Of a stretch of 64,000 nucleotides of DNA, positions 34,030 to 44,034 are shown one piece after another. The translations under genes were made by a program, and so were the position numbers. Numbering within the stretch: position 1 is the stretch's first letter; every line of letters starts with the position of its first letter. This stretch comes from Przewalskia tangutica (lineage: Eukaryota > Streptophyta > Magnoliopsida > Solanales > Solanaceae). Below the pieces are notes generated by a model that was not told the origin of the DNA, ran no database searches, and worked only from the letters and a program-made list of their open reading frames with translations. The DNA is taken from NCBI GenBank assembly GCA_029844215.1, contig CM056728.1, positions 53,297,789-53,361,788 on the forward strand, read 5' to 3'.

Positions 34030-35440
34030 TCACAACCAATCAGCCGGCCCTCCATCGAGAGACGCGGCGGTATAGAAATACAGTACTTGCACAACAAGGC
34101 TATCACACGCAAACATAGGCAAGTTACACACAACTCAAGGTACTTTCATTTTATGTCAAAGTCTGGGTTTTAACCCCAAAGTACTACATACGTTAAATTC
34201 CTTTAAAAGATCTATTTCTTTTACAAAGGTCACCCGATACCCGTAGTATTAACATAGAGTGACTAACATTTATAAGTAAACCAAAACACTTTCCTTATTA
34301 AAATCAAGTAACAACATTCTTTTCCAAAAGTTCAAGTTTGCCTAATTTCAAATGCTCAAGTCTCTTATTTTCGAAAGATTCCATAGATCATAGTCTTAAT
34401 CACTTAACGTAATCTCCTTTTAAAACAATTGAGTAACATATGCCTTATGTGTGAGTAGCTTGTTCTTGTTTATAACCATCTCATTAAAGCAGCCATGATC
34501 TAGGAAATGTAATACAATTTTGTCTTATCTTAGCTTATGCGGATGGAGGTTTCTCGGTTTTAATATAATTAATTAGTCAATACATTTCCTTTATTAACGC
34601 TGCAATGGTTTGTTCGATACTTATTCTCATTTCGAAATCAAGAAACATTATTCTTTAAAGCCAAGTACTCATTACTCACGAATGAGGTTTCACAACTTTT
34701 AACAAAATTCATAGTCCTTAACATTTCATAAGCGTCATTTATAAGTTAAGTCTCTTATCTTTTAAGATCAAGTCTCTTAACTTCTAAAATCAATAAACCA
34801 TTCTTTTACCTACATAAAGTCGTTATAACTAACTTCCCATAAAGCTATTATAACACCTTATGTTTTAAACCAACCAAAACTCGTTTAGCACACGTACGTC
34901 TACCGTACTACATAGTTCACAACAATCATGCTAGAAAAGATAGGAAGAGGTTCACATACCTCGCGACGATTATCGACAAATAGCAAAACGCTCCAAGTAC
35001 TTCAACCCGTCGGCTACTCCTTTAGCCAAGTAGATCACGCCACACGTAGTACTCCACTCCTAAAATGGTCATAGTACTTCTATCAAACCTTTCTTACCAT
35101 AGAGGACTTATACCAATAAAAAGCCCTCTAATTCTACGGAAAATTGGGCAGCACTTCCCCCGTTTTTACTCACTTTTCCATCTTTCTCCAAGGCCCGAAT
35201 AACCATAATTATATGCCATAAATAAGGCGTAATAATTAAACAACATAAAGAAGGGGATTACACGCCCAAACGGTAACGCGGTTTACTATCACGCCTTCAT
35301 AATAACAATAAGTAAAAGAAGGGGATTACGCGCATGGCCGTGCGCGGTTTACTATCACGCCATGTAACAATACAATAATTAAAAAGGGGATCACACGCCC
35401 AAACGGAACGCGATTGAACAATCTTCCCCTTAACAGAAAT

Positions 35441-35533
35441 GTAAATACAGTCCAATGTAAATACAGTCCAAAGTAAATACAGTCCAAAGTAAATACAGTC
35501 CAAAGTAAATACAGTCCAAAGTAAATACAGTCC
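35441..35533 (-). repeat. 16-bp tandem array, about six units
   Basis: Unit GTAAATACAGTCCAAA, almost perfect. It produces the hydrophobic repeating frame seen on the minus strand, which is not a gene. Single copies of TGTAAATACAGT occur in other LTRs (940-965, 46130), so the unit was amplified from an ancestral LTR motif. Confidence 0.92.
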
Positions 35534-36234
35534 TTAAGTTGGGGTCCTTGGCCAACTTTGTCCATTTTACTTATCCAAATTACTTATTAGTCATCCAACT
35601 TATATTTCCATTCTTAATATAAGTTATAGTTACTTGTTAAATACTTCTTCACAAGTAAGGTACGTTTGATACGTTGGATACGTTTTTTACCATTTTAATG
35701 GCGAACGGCCAATCCTTTCTTTTAACAAGTTAACAAGATCCAACTCTTCCAAACTTTTACTCCATATATTATATACTCCATAATATACTTATAATATATG
35801 TATAATAACCAATTCACAAAGAGGTTAAGGTTTACTACCTCAAATAGCCCAAAAATATCCAAGTTCTTAAAGTCGCTCCAAGCAAGTCTTAGCTCCAAAT
35901 CTTTACGTTCCAATCTGCTACAAGCAACCCATAGAAGCTCCTAACCAACTTCTCTTCAAGATTCAACTCCAAAAAGTGAAGAACACTTAGGGTTTCCAAC
36001 TAGCAACTTTCGGCCAAGGCAACAAATAGAGGTTAGGGGTGTGAAATCTTTTCCAACTCTTGGTACACAATCTTCCTAACACCTTAGGGAAGAACACTTA
36101 AGAGTTTAAGAATTGTTGGACAAATTTTGCTCAAGAAATGGGGGCAAAGCCGAGAGCTCTAGGTCAAGGGAGAAGGGAGGGAATTTCTTGTCTTGAAATG
36201 TCTAAGTGTGGAAGATTTCATCAACTAAGGGTGC

Positions 36235-36526
36235 ATATATAGGACAACCAAGGGCTAGGATGAAGGCAAGTGTGTGGTTGAGATTGGGGACAAGTGTGTG
36301 GGGGTCCCACAAGCCACTTGTCCACACTAAAATATCTTGCAAGACAAGGCCTTGTCTTGCCACTTGTCTAGCACATTTCGGCCATAAGGCCACCTAGGGG
36401 GGTGACACGTGTCGCCCTCCTATTCGTCCAAAATATTTCATCTTCCGAAAATATCCATAATGGCCAAAATCTCGAAAACAAAGTGGGCCCCACAAAACCG
36501 TAAATTTCTCCCGTGGGCCCCACGTG
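36235..36526 (-). promoter_or_regulatory. U3 promoter block of C 3' LTR
   Basis: TATATA at 36235; CACGTG inside the palindrome GACACGTGTC at 36404-36413; two GTGGGCCCCAC copies at 36483-36493 and 36513-36522; the second overlaps CACGTG (36521-36526). In sense: GGTCACGTGGGGCCCACG, then the second site, then the second G-box, then TATA. Confidence 0.55.
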
Positions 36527-36734
36527 ACCAATTCCGGAAATAAAATCTCATAATTCTAATATAATTCAAGAAGCCCAAATACCAAATGGGAATCCAATTC
36601 CCATCAACGAACCTTTTCCTTCACAAACCGGAAACTTTTAGTGAAAAATCACATCTTTCTTTCTTTCCAAAATTTCTGTCGTATTCTCGTACGTACGTCC
36701 TCACATACATACCCTGGAACTACGGGGTATAACA

Positions 36735-36769
36735 TTCTTCCCCCCTTAGAAACATTCGTCCTGAATGTT
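36735..36769 (-). other. Polypurine tract and stem-loop of C
   Basis: Sense CTAAGGGGGGAAGAA (36749-36735). Arms AACATTCG (36751) and TGAATGTT, with one mismatch in the stem. Confidence 0.8.
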
Positions 36770-37502
36770 CCTTCTAAGTCTCCAAACATACAAGCGCCGA
36801 TATAGTCTCCATCATACTTACGAAACCAATTATGCCACTAATGGCCGAATATAACGGGTGCGCAAAACTCAAATCAAGCCAACGAGAGTCATTTCTAATC
36901 TTACAACGGCTCCCACTAGCTTCAATTTACTCTAAGGCCATTCCGGCCTTCACAATCCGACTTCGGTCGAACGCGTCCACGAACGTCGATGGTTACCTAA
37001 ACTGGGCTAGCGCCTCGTGACCTACCACCGCGGGACCGCCTCGACCCGACCACATTCGGACTCACGGGTTGACGCGAATGGTCCTCAACCCGACCCATAA
37101 CCGCGCCAAACTCTTGTTTCCCCCGATCCGGAACAATCTCACTAATCAAGTCACGAAAACCTAGTGGTCTTCTTAGCTCAACTACTCTCTTATAATTCAC
37201 ACCACTCAGGGACTTATCACACAATTATACCCCACGTATACTATGCACTCCGACAGGTCAATCGTAAACAAAATCTTTTACTCAAGACGGCCTTGCATCT
37301 AAGGTCTCCACGTATAATATTCTAAGGCTCATACCTTCCATGTCCCCATACTTATCTTTTCAACTACCCATGTTCTCTAAATCACACTTAACACAATGCT
37401 ATCTGTATAGCACTTCACACTTACCCACCATAATAACATAACCAAGTCTCTTAAGGGCTAAAGGTATCTCTGTAACTACTGCCTTACTTCCTCTTTGTCG
37501 CT
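36770..37502 (-). other. Post-gag interior of C
   Basis: Non-coding as far as I can see. It includes the GC-rich block (about 37020-37110) shared by A, B, D and E. A 75-codon frame at 36997-37224 has no recognisable similarity. Confidence 0.5.
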
Positions 37503-38052
37503 CTAACCATAATCCTGCCCTGCAGGGCGCCTAGCTATATAAGGCGATGAACCAGCCACCGATCCCGAAGGCTGAGTCGCTACATCTGTGCTACCGCTAA
37601 TCGGACAAACTCTCACCAAATGGCCCTGCTGGCCGCAAGCATAACAATCTCCCCAAACTAGTACGACACCCTAAGGACCATCCTCAGCTCTCTATCCATA
37701 GAACTCTGGCGAACAGCAACTCAAGAAATCCCGAAGTCTCAGACTATCGGATCTAGGGTGAACCACCGGTTCCCGTCCGTCCTCATTCCCAGCCACCAGC
37801 CTCACTAGTAATTGGGCCATCTCCTGAACTCATATCCTCGGCTCCTAGTCGTGGGCGGAGGCTCGGTATCGTGGCCTCGTGAAAGCTGTTGCCGCTCTAA
37901 ACTCTGCTGGGGCTAGCGGCGTCATAAAACTCGTCGTCAAGTACTATCTCAGGTAATGACCAGGCCTGTGCCCTCGTAACCCTCTGTGTTCTACTCGTAG
38001 CTCCCTCTGCTGTCTTGCCCATCTGGGCTCTGGTTGCCTTTCGCAGAGGCAT
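37503..38052 (-). pseudogene. gag: Gag of C with large internal deletion
   Basis: The start is the ATG at 38052 (sense CAG|TTATGCCTC). The N-terminal 50 codons are open (MPLRKATRAQMGKTAEGATS). The frame then breaks near FLEL..SPEFYG, and the sequence jumps to the zinc-knuckle region at about 37670, where CYACGQQGHLVRVC (canonical CX2CX4HX4C) is intact. The end ...GQDYG and TAG at 37503-37505 match the C-terminus of M gag. Most of the core is deleted. Confidence 0.75.
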
Positions 38053-38066
38053 AACTGGTACATACG

Positions 38067-38071
38067 AATAC
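38067..38071. other. Left target-site duplication of B (AATAC)
   Basis: Identical to 47344-47348. It lies 15 bp upstream (in sense) of the C gag start codon. Confidence 0.92.
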
Positions 38072-41000
38072 TGTCACGACCCGTTCCGGGGCCCGTGACT
38101 GGTGCCTTACCCGGGCACCCAGGTAGTCATACATCAGAGAAAAACCAGCGGAATATAAAACAACCAAGATATGAAACAGTATAAGTAAGACACAGTTTCT
38201 GGGAAAAAGTTGCCTTTCGGCATAATGTATATAATTAACCCAAAATGAACAGTTACATCCCAACCTTACAAGTGTCTGAGACCTGCAGAGTTTAAAACAA
38301 CAATGGCGGGACAGGGCCCCTCCATACCCCTGAATACAAATATCTACAACGACAGGGGACCATACCAAAATGCTAAGCTTCCGGAGAAACGAAGCTTTCC
38401 CAACGCTGAAGCGGTGATCCTAAGAACGGGGATCAACAGTAGGAGTACCCTTACCTGCGGCATGAACGGCCCGAAGGAGGTCGATCTGTGACTACAGTAT
38501 GTGGATCGAAAATGCGTAATGAAATCATAGTAGTCTATATAAGGCAGGAGACATGTATGATAAGCCAAAAATACAGTTCACAATAAATAAGCAGTCATGT
38601 CAAGTCAGGGACTCATGCCTCAAAGTCATCACAATAGAACTGCGGGGTAAATGCGAAGGCATAGCCGACTACTAAAACCACGGTACCAGCGTGGTCATAA
38701 AGCGTATCATGAGATCTGTCTAACCGTCACATGATCAAAGCCGCCACTCGCCGCAGATATCTAATGTGCGCATCTAGTCCCGGAACTTCCGCGACTCGCA
38801 TAGGCCAAAGCAGATAGGCCGCATGAGGTATAACCCGCATCGGTAGCTACTCCGGCGGCGTCCTAGACTTCGTCGTCGCGTGGCACAAGGACCGCGTGAC
38901 CACAAGGGCGCGCTAACACGGAACTCGCTGATTCCGCATAGGCCATACAGACCCGCATAAGGTATTCTCGAATCATAGGTCCATCGACCCGCCTGAGTCT
39001 ACCCCGCATCGGAGGGCAGCTTAACCCCCGGAGTTATGAATGATATAATATCAACATAACTGCTTATTGCTAAACAACATAAGCACAACAAGGGAAAACC
39101 CCTTTACACAAACATCACAAATACTAACTCACGTAGCGTCCTAACATGTTTACTTATCAAGTCAATAAGAAAGTATTACAAGACTATCACAAATCATTAC
39201 AATCAAGTTATTCACACAAGGTACTTTCTACATTATGTTAACAAGTTCGGGTTGTTAGCCCCAAAGTACTTCATGTATTACTCTTTTTAAAAGATCCGTT
39301 TCTTTTACAAAAGTCACACAATACCCGTAGTATAAGAAATAGAGTAATTATCCTTTGAAGTTCATTAAAACACTTCTCCTTGTAAAATCAAGTAACAACA
39401 TTATTTTCCTAACGTTCAAGTTTGCCTTAGTTTCAATTACTCAAGTTTCTCATCTCGAAAGGTTCCGTAGTTCATAGTTTTAATCCTTTAAAACAATTTG
39501 AGAAACATATACCCTATGTGTGAGTAGTTTATTATTGTTCATAACAATCTGATTACAGCAGCCGTGATCTAGGAAATGTAATATCATTTTGTCTCATCTT
39601 AGATCCTATGCAGATGGAAGTTTCTACTGGTTTTAATACATTATTAGTCAAAACATTTTCCCTTTATTAGTGCTGCTGTGGTTTGTTCGACATTCATTCT
39701 GATTTCCGAAATCAGTAAAACATTATTCCTTTTTATCACTCTTAAGCCGTTATACCTAACTTCCCATAAAGCTAGTATGACTCTTAAGCTTTTTAAAACC
39801 AAGTGTTACTCTTCTTTCCAAAAAAGGGTTTCTTAATTCTTTTGAACCACTACAGATTCTTATTATTGGGCTTAAGTCAGAAGACATTGCGTAATTATTA
39901 TTCGAGCTTAAGTCAGAAGACATTGCCGTAATTATTATTCGATTAATACACGTCGTCTACCATACTATATACATATTCTTTAAAATATCATGCTCAAGAG
40001 GATAGGAAGAATCACATACCTTCCGTGAAACCACCGCCAAGTTGAATATGTCGCAAGCAGAGTATCGACCTATATCGGTCAAATATGTCTATCAACGTCT
40101 AGATCATCTTGTATAAAGCTCTAAGCAGAGGGTTCGCTATTCTATGGACATTTGGGCAGCACTTCCCTACCGGTGAGCTACTCAAGTCTCTGTGAAACGA
40201 TCCACATGTAAATCTGATTCTATTATTCTTCTTTTAAGCCGCCTACTTGTGATAGCAGTTCAATTCTATTCTGATACCATACAAGTATTTAATACTTATT
40301 CTATACTTCTACAGTATATACACTCTATTTACAAAAGGAAGATAAGGTTAATTACCTCGGTAAGCCCAATAATATCCTAGATAAAAGTCGCGCTGAGCAA
40401 GGTTTAGCTCTAAGTTGTGCGCTCAGAGCTCCAAGAAAACCTTAGAAGTTCTTCACAACTTCTACTAATGACTAAGGGATTTGGGCTAGGGTAATTTGGG
40501 CATTATAACAATACTAGAAGGCAACATTTCTACCAAGGGAGGGGGGGTAGTGTTTCGGCTAGGCTAGAGGGGGAGGGGTTGCTCTCGGCTAGAGCTTCTC
40601 AAGGGGGGGGGGGGGTGTGTTTGGACGAAAACAATGAGAGGGAGAGAGGGATTTGAGACTTAGAAAGATTGCTCAATTTAGGATGAAATAACTCTTGACA
40701 AGGGGTATTTATAGGTCGAGGATGGCGACCAATGGCCAAGATGATGCCAAGTGCAAGGCAAGTGTAGGGTGAGGATTAGGGCAAGTGTCCTTGGCCAACT
40801 TGCACACAAAATATCCTACCAACTCCAAGACAAAATAAGCTTCTCCATTCGGCCCTAAAGACGCCTCAAGTCCATCAATTGGAGGGTGACAAGTGTCGCC
40901 CTCCCGTTGGTCCAAAATGTTTCGTCTCTCGGAAAAATCCGCAAAAATAAGAAATGGCATAGCCGGAATTTATCCTACGCGAGTTGTGTAAAACGTTTCG

Positions 41001-41408
41001 TCGAAAAACGACTCTAAACGGGTGTTGTGTACAAAGTGGAATTCGTCCAAGCCAACTAGGGGGGGGGTGACACGTGTCGCCCTCCTACTCGTCCAAAATA
41101 TTTTATTTTCCGAAAAATATCCATAATGGCCAAAATCTCGAAAACAAAGTGGGCCCCACAAAACCGTAAAATTTCTCCCGTGGGCCCCACGTGACCATTT
41201 CCGAAAATAAAATTCCATAATTCTCTAATATTCCAAGAAGTCCGAATACCAAATCTGGGAATCCAATTCCCATTAACGAATCTTTTTCCTTCACAAAAAC
41301 CGAAAACTTTTCCGTGGAAAAATCACCTCTTTCTTCCATTCCAATTTCAATGTCGTATTCTCGTACGTACGTCATCGCATACATACCCTGAAACTACGGG
41401 GTATAACA
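38072..41408 (-). repeat. 3' LTR of B
   Basis: 3337 bp, TGTCACGACCCGTTCC ... GGGGTATAACA. The 38700-39030 stretch holds degenerate CGCATAGGCC / GGTATAACCCGCATCGG repeats instead of a clean array. A long G run lies at about 40603-40616. Confidence 0.92.
40706..41193 (-). promoter_or_regulatory. U3 promoter block of B 3' LTR
   Basis: TATAAATA (sense) at 40706-40713; GACACGTGTC around 41071-41076; GTGGGCCCCACGTG around 41180-41193. Same order as in C and M, but the distance between the TATA box and the first G-box is larger here (about 360 bp). Confidence 0.5.
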
Positions 41409-41443
41409 TTCTCCCCTCCTTAGAAACATTCGTCCCGAATGTT
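41409..41443 (-). other. Polypurine tract and stem-loop of B
   Basis: Sense CTAAGGAGGGGAGAA. Arms AACATTCG (41425-41432) and CGAATGTT (41436-41443), perfect stem with a 3-nt loop. Confidence 0.82.
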
Positions 41444-41639
41444 CCTTCTAGGTATCAAAACAAACAGGCGCCAGTATAGTCCTTACTGCTATACTTACGG
41501 AAACAACCATGCCACACCGGGTCACAACACAACAAGCGCACATACTTATCTCCAAGTCCACGAGGAATCACCTCTATCACAAAAACTCGTACTCGAGATC
41601 TAAAAAGATACTCCGCCGCCTACTCTTTACAAACGAATG

Positions 41640-42410
41640 ATCACACCTGTGCTCGTAATACATGCTCGCTTCTTCCCTTACTCGTCGTGATACCACTTTT
41701 GTCACTTTGTCGCGAGCCTTGCTCCGACGACCCAACAAATGGTACCGGGCTGCTTGCGATCCCAGAGGATGTCGTACACTTCTTGTACACTCGAACTCTT
41801 ACCACCTTTCTGTTACTGCTTCGGTTTCCAAATCTCGGGGTTACTATCTCTAACGTGGTCATCATTAACTGGGAACACTCTGGGTGGATTTCCGATAACA
41901 ATACGAAAGACCGGACGTACTGCCTCCTAAGTCGGACGGCAAATGCTAACATATAGGCAACCTGGCCTAATCTTCACATGAACTCAAAAAGGCCCAAAGT
42001 AACACGGCTAAGTTTTCTCTGTTTTCCAAAACTCGTCACACTCTATCCACAGTCTGCTGGAACAAACCTGAACCAATTATCTGAACCTTGCCAACATCGA
42101 ACCAATCGATCGGCAACTTATACTTCTGCCCCTACAAGGCTTCCTAAGGCGACATCCGAATACTGAAAATAGTAGCTTAAACACTCCCTCCACAGGAGAC
42201 AACAATCCCCACAACTACTCCTGAAATCCAAACATCGCCGAGGCGAATGCGGTCGAGACTTACGAGTTCTTAACCTGCACGGTAAGACTTCCTAAAAGAA
42301 ACAGTAGTACCACTGGCTCCATGCGTCATAAGGTGAAGGTAGGCACCCTGCAGCCTTACAACCTTTACGATATAATCACCCCTGCGAGTACCGGTCTTGG
42401 CTAGAAGACA
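41640..42410 (-). pseudogene. pol: Degenerate pol 3' end: integrase core tail and GPY/F-like domain
   Basis: Read on the minus strand and allowing frameshifts and stops, this stretch follows the integrase end of plant gypsy pol. VVRLQGA at about 42380 resembles the core segment VRLHGxP. PIDWFDVGKVQIIG at about 42040-42090 matches the RSPxGWFDVGE region. FGKQRKLS with LGLFEFM and QVAYMLAF (about 41945-42035) matches the GPY/F domain (GKLSPRYIGPFEI...VAY.L). It contains several stops and shifts and has lost about 100 codons after QQTVDRV. It cannot be functional. RT and RNase H are absent, so this is a relic of the autonomous ancestor. The family call comes from remembered consensus, not from a search. 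Confidence 0.68.
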
Positions 42411-42948
42411 AGGCGGTGACCTCGCCGGCGACCTGCGGTCGAATCATCCACGAACTCGTCGTTGGTTAACTAAACTTGGGCCTAACACCTAGTGACCCTA
42501 CCACCGGCGGGACCACCATAAACTGACCCGCCACCATACGGGCCCGCGGGTCGACCCGCGTGGCCTCAACCTAACCGACAACGCGCAAACACTAGCTCGC
42601 GATTGAACAATCTCACCAATCACGTTACGAAAACCTAGCGGTCTTCTACCCTCTTTCATTTCACATTACTCAGGGATTCATCCCATAAAAATATCTCACG
42701 TACTATGCACTTCGATAAGGGTCAAACACGAAATAATTCTTTTACCAAAGATGGCCTCGCCTCTAAGGTCTTCTACGTAATATTCTAAGGCTCACTTTCT
42801 CTATCCCCGATCTTTCCGATTAACTAATCATGATTCCCAATCACGATTAACACAATGCTATCCGAAAATAATACTTAAGATATTCGCTACATATAAATCT
42901 CTAAAGGGTTAAGGATATACTGTATCTACGGCACTTCCCTCGGTAGTA
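42411..42948 (-). other. Interior of B between gag stop and pol remnant
   Basis: Contains the shared GC-rich block (about 42480-42590) and the conserved TCTAAGGTCTTCTACGTAAT segment. No open frame of note. Confidence 0.5.
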
Positions 42949-43837
42949 CTAATCAATCCCCTGCTTTGTGCATGCTGGGAAGGTGATGAACTATCCATCG
43001 ATCCGAAGTCGAGTCCTACATCCGCCAACTACGGTTGGACAATCTCTCGCAAAATGGCCTGCCGTAGTAAACATAACAAGGCGACGCAATACGACACTCC
43101 CAGATGACATCGACCACAGCGGCCACTAGGTGGGGTGGCCTCCTCGCTAACACCGCCTTCATCTCGCACCTGAATCATGGCCCGATCGGTAGGTGAGTCC
43201 TCCTGCATCCTTCCTCATAGAACATTCCCTCGTCACATGGCCACGGCGGCGCGAGTAAAACAAGCACGGTGAAGAGCGACATCCCCGGGATGGCGCACGC
43301 CACATCGCGAACAACGAGGAAAAAGCGAACTTGGTGGAGGACACTCTGCCGGCGGGCGCATGTCTGTCTGCTGAGGCGGTTCGCTCCGAGAGCTACCTAA
43401 TGATCCTGCCAATCGGGCCCTCCTCTGCTGCTCTCGGTCACTCTGTCGATCTCTACCTCTCTCGGCCGTGCACGTAATCTGAGCATGGCTTTGGCTCGTT
43501 CACGGTGAAGCTACTCCTCACAACCGCTTCTTTAGATAAGCATCAATATCCTTGGAATACGGTACATAAAATACTCTCTGTTGCAAGTCCTTTGCTAGCA
43601 TGATGTCTCCTTCCAATCCATATTCTCGGCTCAAGCCGTGGGCGAAGGTCCAGATGTCATGGCGCGATGAGGCTGCTGCCGTGTGCCAAACTCTGCTTCT
43701 TCTTGGCGGCGTCTCGAGAACTCCGCGTGAAGCATCACCCGGTGATGATTGGGCGGTGCCGCTTCAAAACTACGTACTCTGCCTTGCGACTCGCCCGGTG
43801 CCTTGCCGCCACGGGCGAGTTGCACTGGCGGAGGCAT
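42949..43837 (-). pseudogene. gag: Broken gag of B
   Basis: The start is the ATG at 43837 (MPPPVQLARGGKAPGE), in the standard position. The N-terminal frame continues to 43631, then the core is largely missing. The C-terminal part shows RRGHVTRECSMRKDAGG (43159-43344), a first knuckle with its early cysteines disturbed. A second decayed knuckle follows, then a stop at 42949-42951 after a GD-like end similar to M. The two-module layout matches M. Several losses fall at CAG/CTG/CCGG sites and could be sequence errors. Confidence 0.7.
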
Positions 43838-44018
43838 CAGGTAAAGGAAAGGAATACGTTAGAGGGTCCAACTTATAACACGGCTCTAAAGCACGATCTC
43901 GAGTGAGAAGAATGAAACCAATCCTAAATATCCTATAGCCTCACGATTATTGGTGTGGTGCACAACACGCGATAATCGAACTCTACTAGATCGGATGTAG
44001 ACACTTTCCGAGGATTAG

Positions 44019-44030
44019 CGCTCGATACCA
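44019..44030 (-). other. Primer binding site of B, altered
   Basis: CGCTCGATACCA, the same variant as in A and G, four bases before the 5' LTR. Confidence 0.75.
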
Positions 44031-44034
44031 CTTT

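Larger units (their letters stand above)
33053..36734 (-). repeat. 3' LTR of C
   Basis: 3682 bp, TGTCACGACCCGG ... GGGGTATAACA. It carries a 47-bp array, a 16-bp array and a promoter block. The PPT follows at 36735. No PBS precedes 33053, as expected for a 3' LTR. Confidence 0.9.

Noticed and set aside
35297..35565. Hydrophobic repeating minus-strand frame resembling a membrane peptide
   Set aside because: Translation of the 16-bp array; no homology or conserved start.
37991..38368. 125-codon minus-strand frame across the C/B boundary (also 43933-44220)
   Set aside because: It spans the LTR end and the insertion junction, so it cannot be an ancestral gene.
41103..41384. Minus-strand frame conserved in several LTRs (also 47038-47319, 54892-55245, 60599-60925)
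   Set aside because: This is the U3 start of the LTR, not a gene. Conservation is explained by LTR homology, and the frames shift between copies.
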